Origin: Patescibacteria group bacterium
Lineage (GTDB): Bacteria > Patescibacteriota > Patescibacteriia > UBA10025 > JAHIVO01
DNA length: 34,552 nt
Assembly (NCBI GenBank): GCA_022560375.1
Contig: JADFTK010000007.1
Span: 1 to 34,552 of the forward strand
Direction of reading: 5' to 3'
Shown here: positions 24,401-32,108 of the stretch, piece after piece
Layout: the number at the start of each line of letters is the position of its first letter
How positions within the stretch are numbered: the stretch's first letter is position 1
The notes under the pieces: model-generated
The model's input: only the letters and a program-made list of their open reading frames with translations
Told to the model about the DNA's origin: nothing
Databases searched by the model: none
Program-made: the position numbers and the translations under genes

Positions 24401-25276
24401 CTCCTTCAAGTACGTTTTATAGAAATTTAAAACTTTTTCTTCATACTGGTCTTTAGTAATGGTATATATATCTTCGTGCTCGGCGTTGCGAACTAGCCAA
24501 AATTCTTTTAGCCAAGGCGCTTTCCTAAAAAATTCTAGCGCATGTTCAATAGGAATCCGCTTATCATAGGCACTATGAATTATCATTAGTGGCCTGGCTT
24601 TTAGTTTATGGATGTATTTTATCGGGCTGATGGTTGGCAAATAGCAACCGGTGCGATATTTGATCACCCAAAGAGTAAAATAGCCAATTGGGAAAAATGG
24701 TATACCCTTCAAATACCTTTGGAAACTTTGCCATATCACGGTTTTGAAATTAGCATACACCGATGATATTAATATAGCTTTTATTTGGGGCAAATCCCCA
24801 GACTTCATTATGGCTACTGCTCCACCCATAGAAAAGCCGAGTAACCCAATCTTATCCATATTAACCTCCTTCCTACTTTTGAGATAGTCTATGGCACCTG
24901 CTAGATCACGCTGCTCCCGCTGCCCAAATGTAATATACTTACCTTCACTTTCACCCGAGCCACGAAAATCAAACATAAAAATATTATAACCAGCTTTATT
25001 CAAAAACTTAGCCTGTGGCAATAGTTGCTCCTTAGAACGACCGTATCCATGAAGCAATATTATGGTTACTCCGTTAGAACCCTGTATAAAAACTCCAGCC
25101 AGCTTTAATCCGTCAGACGCAGAAAAAGTTATGGCCTGGGGCCAAAGGGCATATTTCTGCCAATCTTCTTTACGAATTTCTCTAGGTTTTATAATTACCT
25201 TTGATGACATGTACCAAGCCAAGCCAAAACCTAGAAAAAGTAGCAGACCTAAGCCGAGTAAAATATTATAAATCAT
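24395..25276 (-). CDS. Alpha/beta hydrolase, membrane-anchored
   Basis: This is a 293-residue protein with an N-terminal membrane helix (about 4-23). The hydrolase domain has the oxyanion HGYGR (76-80), FDFRGSGES, nucleophile elbow GFSMGG with S149, the acid in SAYDKRIP (about 238-240) and the His in RNAEHEDIY (about 263). It resembles the BAAT/S9-like esterase group often called FrsA or YqkD-like. Substrate unknown. It overlaps the 3' end of the glycerophosphodiesterase by six bases, convergently, and lies five bases downstream of the RNase H gene. Confidence 0.85.
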   Translation of the reverse strand: MIYNILLGLGLLLFLGFGLAWYMSSKVIIKPREIRKEDWQKYALWPQAITFSASDGLKLAGVFIQGSNGVTIILLHGYGRSKEQLLPQAKFLNKAGYNIFMFDFRGSGESEGKYITFGQREQRDLAGAIDYLKSRKEVNMDKIGLLGFSMGGAVAIMKSGDLPQIKAILISSVYANFKTVIWQSFQRYLKGIPFFPIGYFTLWVIKYRTGCYLPTISPIKYIHKLKARPLMIIHSAYDKRIPIEHALEFFRKAPWLKEFWLVRNAEHEDIYTITKDQYEEKVLNFYKTYLKES

Positions 25277-25280
25277 AACT

Positions 25281-25688
25281 TTATTTTTTCAAATCAATGG
25301 CCTGATTAACTAGCTTGTCCGCTTCTACATTTTTGTAGCGAGGTATGTGACTAAAATTGACTGACTTGAAACCCACCATTAGATTCCAGGCTTTTACAAA
25401 TAGCGTTCCTAAATTTTCATCTTTTATTTTATACTTCCGACTTAGCTGATTAACCACCAACTCACTATCTAAATAAAAATCTAGCTCTTCGGCTTTTAAC
25501 CTTTTGGCTTGCTCCAGCGCGTAAACAATGGCCTGGTACTCCGCCTGATTATTAGTGGCATGGCCAATAAACTTGGAATAGGTTCCCACTAGCTCATGGC
25601 CCTGCCATATAACCACGCCAATACCGGCTGGTCCGGGATTTCCCCGGGCTCCTCCATCAGTATATATTTCCAGCTTTTGATACTTCAT
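25281..25688 (-). CDS. Ribonuclease HI family protein
   Basis: This is a 135-residue enzyme with the four catalytic acids in place: D11 in YTDGGARGNPGPAG, E50 in NNQAEYQA, D74 in LDSELVV and D124 in NVEADKLVNQA. It lacks the basic protrusion of E. coli RNase HI, as in the archaeal and Gram-positive short type. It cleaves RNA in RNA-DNA hybrids. It is downstream of recJ in the same direction (nine bases), a sensible pairing for removing primers and processing replication intermediates. Confidence 0.9.
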   Translation of the reverse strand: MKYQKLEIYTDGGARGNPGPAGIGVVIWQGHELVGTYSKFIGHATNNQAEYQAIVYALEQAKRLKAEELDFYLDSELVVNQLSRKYKIKDENLGTLFVKAWNLMVGFKSVNFSHIPRYKNVEADKLVNQAIDLKK

Positions 25689-25697
25689 ACAGCTATT

Positions 25698-27401
25698 TTA
25701 GGCACTTAATTTCAAATCAACAAGCTTTAATTGCAGCTCACGACGACCATTCCATTCATTGACCGACACCTCATAGACAGCATCAATCATATCTCCTATT
25801 TTCAGCTGATTGCCCCAGGTTCTACCAAAACCAAAAGCAATAATCTTTTTGGTAGCTTCACCCTGTTTGACCATTAAACGCAAATGCTTTCCGTCGTTAC
25901 CCACTTTTTGTAAATCCTCCACTGCCAGGCCATAGGTCACAAAATAAACCTGACTATTACCCATGCCAAATGGCTCAAAATCATCCAACTGCTTTACTAA
26001 ATCCCAGCCAATATCACTAAGCTTAGCCTCGCCATCAATTGGCAGACGTGGCTGCATATTATCATCCTTTATCAACTGATCGGCTAATCCAGCCATTTTA
26101 TCTTTAAATTGATCGAGTTGACCCGCCTTCACAGTAAATCCACAAGCAGCCGCATGACCTCCATAACGGTTAAGGTATTCACTGGATTTGACAAGTGCCG
26201 CCGTAATATCAAAAGCTGGTATGGAGCGTCCCGAGCCGATAACCTCCCCTTCTCTGACTCCCATGATAAGCACCGGGCGATTATAAAAATCCGATAACCG
26301 GCCAGCCACTAAACCAACCAGGCCAGCTGACCACTCCTCCTTCATGGCAAATAGTATTTTTCGCTCTCCAACCTCACCAATCTGTTTTTTTGACTCATAC
26401 ACCATTTTTTCCGTCATCTTTTGCCTCAGCTTATTATTTTTTTCTAAGCCCTCGGCTGCTTTTTTTGACTCCTCGACACCCTCTACCATGAGCAATTCAT
26501 AGGCGGTGTTAGCATGGTCTACTCTGCCAGCGGCGTTCAATCTGGGTACTATGCCAAAAGCTACGCCATTACTGTCCAATGTTTCCAATTTTAAATGTGT
26601 AGTATTTACCAATTCTCTAATGCCACGTCGGCGTGTTTTGTGTAATACCTTTAATCCATATTTAACTAAAGTCCTATTTTCTCCAGTCAAGGGAACCATA
26701 TCAGCAATGGTGCCAATAGCTACGACATCTAGCAGCCATTTCTCGATTCCCTCCTTCAATTTCTTGCCGCCATCATGCTTGACTATCGCCTGGGCTAGCT
26801 TAAACGCCACACCGGTTCCTGATAATTTTTTAAACGGGTATTTTTCCTCCGACATACTAGGATTAATCAGGGCAATAGCTCTAGGAAGTTTTGGTGGCTC
26901 CTCATGGTGGTCGGTAATAATAACATCTATACCCAACTTGGTTGCTAGCTCAACCTCAGCCTTGTTGCTAATACCACAATCAACAGTAATAATTAATTTC
27001 GTACCTTTGTTGGATAATTCTTCGACGGTATTTTTATTCAATCCATACCCCTCGGACATTCGATGTGGAATGTATACATCCACCTTCATGTCCAAGGCTT
27101 TAAATATTGACACCAGTATGACAGTAGCACTAACTCCGTCAGCATCATAATCCCCGTGGATAGTTATTAATTCCTTATTCTCAATGGCTTTGAATATTCT
27201 GGCCACTGCTTTTTTCATGTCACGAAATAAAAAAGGATCATGGACATCTCGCCCATAATCTGGATTAGTAAATTCGTCAATGGCCTCTTGAGATTTTAAT
27301 CCCCTGTTGTAGAACAGCTGCAAGATAATCGGATTAATTTCCGGAAATTGATGCTTGAATTCCTCCGTAATTTTTTTGGCAACTATCCACTTTCGATCCA
27401 T
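25698..27401 (-). CDS. recJ: Single-stranded-DNA-specific exonuclease RecJ
   Basis: This is a 567-residue protein with the DHH phosphoesterase motifs DYDADGVSA (84-92), VDCGI (140-144) and TDHHEEPP (163-170). The DHHA1 segment GGHAAACGF and a C-terminal OB-like domain follow. The length matches the RecJ core enzyme. It degrades single-stranded DNA 5' to 3' in recombination and repair. The ATG has no SD and is separated from the divergent methyltransferase gene by only 67 bases. Confidence 0.95.
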   Translation of the reverse strand: MDRKWIVAKKITEEFKHQFPEINPIILQLFYNRGLKSQEAIDEFTNPDYGRDVHDPFLFRDMKKAVARIFKAIENKELITIHGDYDADGVSATVILVSIFKALDMKVDVYIPHRMSEGYGLNKNTVEELSNKGTKLIITVDCGISNKAEVELATKLGIDVIITDHHEEPPKLPRAIALINPSMSEEKYPFKKLSGTGVAFKLAQAIVKHDGGKKLKEGIEKWLLDVVAIGTIADMVPLTGENRTLVKYGLKVLHKTRRRGIRELVNTTHLKLETLDSNGVAFGIVPRLNAAGRVDHANTAYELLMVEGVEESKKAAEGLEKNNKLRQKMTEKMVYESKKQIGEVGERKILFAMKEEWSAGLVGLVAGRLSDFYNRPVLIMGVREGEVIGSGRSIPAFDITAALVKSSEYLNRYGGHAAACGFTVKAGQLDQFKDKMAGLADQLIKDDNMQPRLPIDGEAKLSDIGWDLVKQLDDFEPFGMGNSQVYFVTYGLAVEDLQKVGNDGKHLRLMVKQGEATKKIIAFGFGRTWGNQLKIGDMIDAVYEVSVNEWNGRRELQLKLVDLKLSA

Positions 27402-27468
27402 AATGTTGATTTTTTATTATTATATCATATTAGAGTAATAGGCACTAATCTGCTAAGATAATCAAGCC

Positions 27469-28314
27469 ATGAATCAACAGGACAAAGTAGAACAATATTA
27501 CGAACAATCAACAAAATACTTGCTAAAATATTGGTCCGATGAAAAAAGCCTCGGATTCCATTATGGCTTTTGGTACCCAAACACAAAATCGAGATCAGAA
27601 GCATTAGAAAACCAACATAAGGAAATTTTAAAAATCCTCCAGCCACAGCCCAACGACATAATTCTAGATGCCGGATGTGGTATAGGTGGCGTGTCCATGT
27701 GGCTGGCTAAAAAGACAAGCGCTATATATACAGGTATTACTTTGTCGGGCAACCAAGTAAAATTAGCAAAAAAATATGCTCTCAAGCGCCAAGTATCCGA
27801 TCAGGTCACTTTTCATAAAATGAATTTTTTTCATACATCATTCGCAACTAAATCGTTTGATAAAATTTTCGCCATCGAAAGTTTTTGTCACGCTTATCCT
27901 GATTTAAAAAAACTATTCCAAGAAATGTATCGCCTCCTCAAACCAGGAGGCCGGATGGTTATTTCTGATGCTAATTTGTTACGCCAACCAAGAAATAACC
28001 GAGAGCAAAAATGGCTTAATGATTTTAATGATGGTTGGGCAGTAAACGGATTGTGGTCGATAGATGAAATAACCAAGGTGCTTCATGAAGTTATGTTTAA
28101 AAAGGTGGAAATTATTGATAGGGTCAAGATAGTAAAAAAGAATATAACCCAAATTTTTTGGATCGGACTGGTAACTTTACCCTTGCTAAAAATACAACAG
28201 TTTTTTGGCCTGGTATCTGATACAATATTGGGGAATAACAAAGCAGCTTTCGCCCAAAAAAAATTAGTTGATAGTGGAATACTTGGATACTCAACTGTTG
28301 TCGTAGATAAGTAA
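27469..28314 (+). CDS. Class I SAM-dependent methyltransferase
   Basis: This is a 281-residue protein. The N-terminal HYGFWYPNT segment and the SAM-binding motif LDAGCGIGGVS (about 66-76) match the cyclopropane synthase / tocopherol and sterol C-methyltransferase group. Post-motif signatures are ITLSGNQVKLA, AIESFCHAYPD and RLLKPGGRMVISD. It probably methylates a small lipid-like or secondary metabolite substrate, which cannot be specified. It is divergent from recJ. No SD precedes the ATG. Confidence 0.85.
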   Translation: MNQQDKVEQYYEQSTKYLLKYWSDEKSLGFHYGFWYPNTKSRSEALENQHKEILKILQPQPNDIILDAGCGIGGVSMWLAKKTSAIYTGITLSGNQVKLAKKYALKRQVSDQVTFHKMNFFHTSFATKSFDKIFAIESFCHAYPDLKKLFQEMYRLLKPGGRMVISDANLLRQPRNNREQKWLNDFNDGWAVNGLWSIDEITKVLHEVMFKKVEIIDRVKIVKKNITQIFWIGLVTLPLLKIQQFFGLVSDTILGNNKAAFAQKKLVDSGILGYSTVVVDK

Positions 28315-28436
28315 CTAGTAGTAGCTTTACATGTTTTTTTATATATTGTATTATTGATATACATTATTATTAATACCCTTGGGAATCATGGTACCCATGG
28401 AAATCCAGGTATTTATTTAAGAAAGGATTATAATAT

Positions 28437-28811
28437 ATGCTAGGCGATGCCAAAGTAGAGGTTACTATCCCAGTAGTGGATCTAGATCGTGCTAAAAAGT
28501 TTTATGGAGAGACTCTAGGTCTCAAGCCAATGGGTGTCGATATTCCCGAATCAGAACTATACGAAGCAGGATCAGGAACTTTAGTTTATATTTATCTACG
28601 AGGTGCCACCAAGGCAGATCATACAGTAGCTTCTTTCGAAGTACCTGATGTAGAGGAAACTGTCAAAGAGTTAAAAGAAAAAGGTGTAGTCTTTGAGGAA
28701 TATGACAACGAGCAGGTCAAAACTGTAGATGGCGTGGCCACTCTGGGTGATTCTAAAGTTGCCTGGTTCAAGGATACCGAAGGAAACATTCTAGCAGTCG
28801 GCCAAAAATAA
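28437..28811 (+). CDS. VOC (glyoxalase/bleomycin-resistance-like) protein
   Basis: This is a 124-residue protein made of one vicinal-oxygen-chelate unit (beta-alpha-beta-beta-beta, twice). It opens VEVTIPVVDLDRAKKFYGETLGLKP and ends AWFKDTEGNILAVGQK. Candidate metal ligands include the late E in TEGN; the first-strand His of glyoxalase I is replaced, so the activity is unclear. AAAGGA lies nine bases before the ATG. It stands alone between two hairpin-bounded spacers. Confidence 0.85.
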   Translation: MLGDAKVEVTIPVVDLDRAKKFYGETLGLKPMGVDIPESELYEAGSGTLVYIYLRGATKADHTVASFEVPDVEETVKELKEKGVVFEEYDNEQVKTVDGVATLGDSKVAWFKDTEGNILAVGQK

Positions 28812-28877
28812 TTTAATTTTCAACCAATGATGATCTCAAATTCACAAAATTATATAAGATTACAATACTTCACTGTA

Positions 28878-28947
28878 GCCGCTGTGTAACCAGATATTTG
28901 TTACTCGGCGGCATAAATAAAAACAGTCATGTGTGTGACTGTTTTTC
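28878..28947 (+). terminator. Paired hairpins ending the VOC gene
   Basis: A first hairpin (GCCGC/GCGGC with an inner GTAAC/GTTAC pair, 28878-28912) is followed by a perfect 11-bp stem AAAAACAGTCA (28920-28930) / TGACTGTTTTT (28937-28947) with loop TGTGTG. The second is an intrinsic terminator that works on either strand. It lies 20 bases before the FTR1 ATG, so the permease must start from a promoter overlapping it or be controlled by read-through. Confidence 0.75.
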
Positions 28948-28966
28948 TTAAAACTTATAAAAAGGT

Positions 28967-29809
28967 ATGTTCCCTAGTTTTATTATCACATTACGTGAAA
29001 CTTTAGAGGCAGCTCTAATTGTTGGCATCATCTATGGCTATCTTCAGCGAACCCAGCAAACTAAATATCTGAAGACTGTTTGGCTAGGAGTGGCTAGCGG
29101 AGTAAGCCTAAGCCTGTTTGGAGCAATTATTTTTAGCCGTTTTGCTGGGGGATTCAGCGGGAAAGCTGAAGAATTATTTGAGGGAATTGCTATGATAGTT
29201 GGGGCACTGCTAATTACCACCCTTATATTCTGGATGATGCGCCGGCGAGATATTATCAAAAGTCTCGAATCCAGCGTCGCCCAACATGTCGCCGCAACTC
29301 ATGAATTAGGAATATACCTACTGGTACTCGTCGCTATTCTACGTGAGGGAATTGAAACAATTCTATTCCTTCAGGCGGCTAGTTTGGTATCTACTGACCA
29401 AAACCTAATAGGCGCTCTAGTTGGTATTTTCATAGCTCTGATCCTCGGCTACGGCATCTACGTTGGCTCCCTACGGATTAAAATAAAACCTTTTTTTACC
29501 ATCACTGGAATAATTCTGATGTTGTTTGCCGCGGGGTTGTTTGCCCATGGAGTAAATGAACTACAAAATGCGGGTTATATAGCGATATTTATCCCTGAGT
29601 TATGGAATATTAATCCAGCTCTACTGGCTGATGGGAGCTTTCCTCTTCTTCATGAAAATGGATATATTGGCGGTTTCTTTAAAGGGCTACTAGGATATAA
29701 TGGCAATCCTAGCCTGTTAGAATTGCTCACTTATATAACATCTTTAGGTGCCATTATCATCCTCTGGAAAAAAGTAACAAAAACGCCATCATCAGTCAAA
29801 ACAAATTGA
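28967..29809 (+). CDS. FTR1 family iron permease
   Basis: This is a 280-residue membrane protein with seven predicted helices. It carries both iron-binding R-E-x-x-E motifs of the family: RETLE (10-14) in helix 1 and REGIE (126-130) in helix 4. There is no fused cupredoxin or periplasmic domain. It probably imports ferric or ferrous iron across the cytoplasmic membrane. A terminator-like hairpin lies immediately upstream. Partners such as EfeO or EfeB are not nearby. Confidence 0.92.
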   Translation: MFPSFIITLRETLEAALIVGIIYGYLQRTQQTKYLKTVWLGVASGVSLSLFGAIIFSRFAGGFSGKAEELFEGIAMIVGALLITTLIFWMMRRRDIIKSLESSVAQHVAATHELGIYLLVLVAILREGIETILFLQAASLVSTDQNLIGALVGIFIALILGYGIYVGSLRIKIKPFFTITGIILMLFAAGLFAHGVNELQNAGYIAIFIPELWNINPALLADGSFPLLHENGYIGGFFKGLLGYNGNPSLLELLTYITSLGAIIILWKKVTKTPSSVKTN

Positions 29810-29840
29810 CGTCTCCATGTTTCCATGATAGGTTTTTTCC

Positions 29841-30818
29841 ATGGACAAGAATTTTTGGAATAAAATATCTAAGCCAATCATAGCCTTGTCACCCATGGAT
29901 GGGTACACGGACAGTTCTTTTCGGCATATCTGCAAAATTGTAAATCCGGACATAATTGTATTTACCGAATTTACTTCCGCTGACGGCATTCACCATGATG
30001 CCAAAAAAGTAAAAGAGCGATTTAGGTACAATCAGCAAGAACAGCCAATCATTGCCCAAATTTTTGGGAAGGACCCGGAATCATTCGCCACTTCCGCTAA
30101 ATACTGCGAGGAGCAAAGATTTGCCGGAGTAGATATAAATATGGGCTGCCCTTCTAAAAAAGTTGTAAAATCTGAACACGGAGTAGCCCTACGTAAACAC
30201 CATGATTTGGCTTTCCAACTAGTGGAGGCGGTTGTTAAATCTACCAGCCTACCCGTATCAGTAAAAACCCGGCTGGGATGGGATAATGCTGATGATTTAA
30301 TTGATTTTGGTAAAGGTATAGAAAACGCCGGGGCTAATCTCATCACTATACATGGGCGCACATACTCCGAGCCCTATAGCTGCCCAGCTGATTTCGATCC
30401 TATTTATAGGCTCAAAGAGGCCCTAAACATACCAGTCATAGGTAACGGGGGCATTACCTCTCTAGACGATGGTTACCATAAACTAAACAACCTGGACGGT
30501 ATTATGATCGGCCAGGCCGCCATAGGTAATCCTTGGATTTTTAGCGATCAACCGGCTCCAGAATTTACCGATAAAATTCCACTAATTAATAAACACGCAG
30601 AATTACTATTCTCCTCCAAGGGCACTAAAGGTGGCTCTATGGAAATACGTAAACACCTGCTTGCCTACGTAAAAGGTTTACCCAATGCCAAAGAATACCG
30701 CTCTCGCTTGGTGAGAGTTACATCCCTCGATGAAATTAGCGTAGCACTAAGCGAAATTGCCTTAGAAGTAGAAAGGGCAAATATTGATATTAAACTGGAA
30801 CCAACTTATGCTATCTAA
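29841..30818 (+). CDS. dus: tRNA-dihydrouridine synthase
   Basis: This is a 325-residue FMN-dependent TIM-barrel enzyme. It opens with the FMN-loop LSPMDGYTDSSFR. The catalytic Cys is C103 in INMGCPSKKV, and the FMN phosphate region is VIGNGGI. There is a shortened helical C-terminal domain. It reduces specific uridines in tRNA D-loops. It depends on FMN, which links it loosely to the FMN riboswitch and rib genes downstream. It overlaps the Nudix gene by 11 bases. Confidence 0.93.
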   Translation: MDKNFWNKISKPIIALSPMDGYTDSSFRHICKIVNPDIIVFTEFTSADGIHHDAKKVKERFRYNQQEQPIIAQIFGKDPESFATSAKYCEEQRFAGVDINMGCPSKKVVKSEHGVALRKHHDLAFQLVEAVVKSTSLPVSVKTRLGWDNADDLIDFGKGIENAGANLITIHGRTYSEPYSCPADFDPIYRLKEALNIPVIGNGGITSLDDGYHKLNNLDGIMIGQAAIGNPWIFSDQPAPEFTDKIPLINKHAELLFSSKGTKGGSMEIRKHLLAYVKGLPNAKEYRSRLVRVTSLDEISVALSEIALEVERANIDIKLEPTYAI

Positions 30819-31233
30819 ACTTTTTTTTGCCCCTAAAGCATTTATCGTAAAAGATAATAAAGTGCTGGTCATACGCGAATCAGCCACTCATCCCACTAAT
30901 ACTCATGCTGGTGAATATAGCCTCATTGGTGGGCGCATTGGTGACGAGGAGCCGTGGCAAGACGGCTTTGCCCGGGAAGTCAAGGAAGAAATCGGTTCGA
31001 CAGTAAAAATTATTCAGCCCTTATATGTCAGTGAATCATTCAACGAGGTCAGTGATGAAAAATGGCACATCATACGTTGTTTTTTTCTTTGCGAATTAGC
31101 CGATGATCAAGATTATCAAATCGTCTTGAGTACAGAGCACGATCATTTTAAATGGATCGACCCGGCTAATTTCCAAAATGAGGGTATTATATCAAACGAA
31201 TACGGGGCCTTTGAAGCATATCTAAATCCCTAG
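30808..31233 (+). CDS. Nudix hydrolase
   Basis: This is a 141-residue protein when started at 30808 (MLSKLFFAPK), which matches family alignments better than an in-frame ATG eight codons earlier inside dus. The Nudix box is complete: G-x5-E-x7-REVKEEIG, beginning in GGRIGDEE. It hydrolyses a nucleoside diphosphate linked to another moiety; the substrate is not predictable. It is coupled to dus by overlap. Confidence 0.9.
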   Translation: MLSKLFFAPKAFIVKDNKVLVIRESATHPTNTHAGEYSLIGGRIGDEEPWQDGFAREVKEEIGSTVKIIQPLYVSESFNEVSDEKWHIIRCFFLCELADDQDYQIVLSTEHDHFKWIDPANFQNEGIISNEYGAFEAYLNP

Positions 31234-31240
31234 CCACGTC

Positions 31241-31269
31241 TTGACGCTGGTTTAAAATTAGTATAAAAT
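31241..31269 (+). promoter_or_regulatory. tRNA cluster promoter
   Basis: TTGACG (31241-31246), 17-base spacer, TAAAAT (31264-31269). The predicted start near 31276 falls inside the loop of the hairpin at 31270-31289, so transcripts starting here would lack its 5' arm and escape termination. Confidence 0.6.
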
Positions 31270-31289
31270 GAGCAAAAGCTCTTTTTTTT
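31270..31289 (+). terminator. Terminator after the Nudix gene overlapping the tRNA promoter
   Basis: GAGC-AAAA-GCTC followed by eight Ts. The stem is only four base pairs, but the T-run is long. It ends transcription from dus and the Nudix gene just as the tRNA transcript begins. Confidence 0.55.
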
Positions 31290-31299
31290 GCACTACAAA

Positions 31300-31443
31300 G
31301 CGGACATAGCTCTCGCCCGCTAGCGCCTGAGCTTGCTCGACATGCAAGACATGGCAAGCGGGCGCAAGCGATGGCGAGCAGGCAGTTGGCCAGAGCGCCT
31401 TCTTGGTAAGATGGGTGTCACCAGTTCGAGTCTGGTTGTCCGC
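31300..31443 (+). tRNA. tRNA-Thr(GGT) with a 71-nt insertion in the D arm
   Basis: Removing 31313-31383 gives a normal cloverleaf. The acceptor stem is GCGGACA/TGTCCGC, the D stem GCTC/GAGC with loop AGTTGGCCA, and the anticodon loop TTGGTAA (anticodon GGT, A37). The T arm is ACCAG-TTCGAGT-CTGGT and no CCA is encoded. The anticodon stem CCTTC/GATGG has one T-T mismatch. The insert lies right after the 5' strand of the D stem. Without its removal the D arm cannot form normally. Whether the RNA is processed, non-functional or misassembled cannot be told from the sequence. Confidence 0.75.
31313..31383 (+). mobile_element. GC-rich REP-like hairpin inserted in tRNA-Thr
   Basis: A 71-base block, much richer in GC than its surroundings, forms an imperfect hairpin: CTCGCCCGCTAGCGCC... 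pairs with ...GGGCGCAAGCGATGGCGAG around a loop containing GACATGCAAGACATG. It has no ORF and is too small for a group I or II intron. It resembles the short palindromic repeats scattered in Parcubacteria genomes. A second GC-rich palindrome follows the same CATAGCTC string at 31644-31651. Confidence 0.5.
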
Positions 31444-31459
31444 TTTTTAATAAATTATT

Positions 31460-31531
31460 GCACCTGTAGCTCAGTGGTAGAGCGTACGGTTCGGGGCCGT
31501 TAAGTCGGAGGTTCAAATCCTTCCAGGTGCA
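31460..31531 (+). tRNA. tRNA-Pro(CGG)
   Basis: Acceptor GCACCTG/CAGGTGC, D stem GCTC/GAGC with a short loop AGTGGTA, anticodon loop TTCGGGG (anticodon CGG, G37 as in proline tRNAs), T arm GGAGG-TTCAAAT-CCTTC, discriminator A, no encoded CCA. The outermost anticodon-stem pair is T-T. Confidence 0.9.
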
Positions 31532-31542
31532 TTAAAAAAACT

Positions 31543-31616
31543 CGCGGGGTGTAGCAGCCTGGTAGCTAGTCGGGCTCATAACCCGAAAATCGGCGGTTCA
31601 AATCCGTCCCCCGCGA
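31543..31616 (+). tRNA. Initiator-type tRNA-Met(CAT)
   Basis: Acceptor CGCGGGG/CCCCGCG, D arm TAGC-AGCCTGGTA-GCTA with the A11-T24 pair, anticodon stem-loop TCGGG-CTCATAA-CCCGA with the three consecutive G-C pairs that mark initiators, T arm GGCGG-TTCAAAT-CCGTC, discriminator A. Overall it is very close to bacterial fMet tRNA. Position 1-72 is a C-G pair here, whereas bacterial initiators normally have a C-A mismatch. Confidence 0.9.
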
Positions 31617-31638
31617 TTAATTATCAGTACATTACCGA

Positions 31639-31675
31639 GCGCCCATAGCTCCCCGCTTCGCCAAGCTTCGCGGGG
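31639..31675 (+). repeat. Truncated tRNA 5' end followed by a GC-rich palindrome
   Basis: GCGCCCATAGCTC (31639-31651) looks like the acceptor and D-stem 5' strands of a tRNA. It runs directly into CCCCGC...GCGGGG (31651-31656 with 31670-31675), whose interior contains GCTT-CGCC-AAGC. No matching 3' tRNA half (GAGC, then ATGGGCGC) follows. The arrangement copies that of the interrupted tRNA-Thr. Confidence 0.5.
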
Positions 31676-31701
31676 CAGACAATTGATAAACATACACAGC
31701 C

Positions 31702-31773
31702 GGAGCCTTATGTTGGGTAGTATAGTAGCTTTATTGTTGCTATTCAGAGGTTTGACTCCTCTAGGCTCCGCCA
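31702..31773 (+). tRNA. tRNA-like gene with encoded CCA and an irregular anticodon arm
   Basis: Acceptor GGAGCCT/AGGCTCC, discriminator G and an encoded CCA are clear. The T arm AGAGG-TTTGACT-CCTCT has T where the invariant C56 is expected. The central part, TAGTAGC-TTTATTGTT-GCTATT, gives at best a stem with a 9-nt loop, so no anticodon can be assigned. At 69 bases without CCA it is short. It is either a diverged or mobile-element tRNA, or a decaying copy. A strong terminator follows. Confidence 0.4.
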
Positions 31774-31778
31774 ATTAC

Positions 31779-31814
31779 AGGCAACATACTTTATGTGTGT
31801 TGCCTCTTTTTTTT
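31779..31814 (+). terminator. Intrinsic terminator of the tRNA cluster
   Basis: Stem AGGCAACATAC/GTGTGTTGCCT with loop TTTAT (one T-G pair), then TCTTTTTTTT. Strong plus-strand terminator. Confidence 0.85.
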
Positions 31815-31891
31815 ATAAAGCCTGGCGGTAATTACGTTTATATCACCTCTTAAAGGCTTCCAAAAAAGAAGAAAAAAATGTATACTACAAA

Positions 31892-32051
31892 TATTCCTTC
31901 GGGGTTGGGTGCAAGTCCCAATCGGTGGTATAGCCCACGAGTCCTACAGGACACGATTTGGTGATCCGCCTGCCAAACTACCTGCAAGCCGCAGGCAATG
32001 GCTGGTAGAAATTCCAAAGCCGACCGTATAGTCGGGATGAAAGAAGGAAAT
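31892..32051 (+). promoter_or_regulatory. FMN riboswitch (RFN element)
   Basis: All landmarks of the RFN aptamer are present in order: P1 ATTCCTTCGGGG, GTGCAAGTCCCAATCGG, GGTATAGCCCACGAG, a GATTTGGTGA segment, a variable arm, AATTCCAAAGCCGACCGTATAGTCGG, then the closing GAAGGAAAT. FMN binding would favour the terminator that follows and lower rib gene expression. It lies directly upstream of the riboflavin genes. Confidence 0.93.
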
Positions 32052-32080
32052 GACCCATCATTGGTGGAGAGTTTAGGTAC

Positions 32081-32102
32081 CCCGAAGCATCGGGTTTTTT
32101 TT
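32081..32102 (+). terminator. Riboswitch expression-platform terminator
   Basis: CCCGA-AGCA-TCGGG followed by eight Ts, 30 bases after the aptamer. The stem is short, but position and T-run fit transcriptional control by FMN. Confidence 0.7.
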
Positions 32103-32108
32103 GATTCC

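Noticed and set aside
31313-31383. Self-splicing group I or II intron in tRNA-Thr
   Set aside because: Seventy-one bases is far below the size of either class and no P7/domain V-like core is visible.
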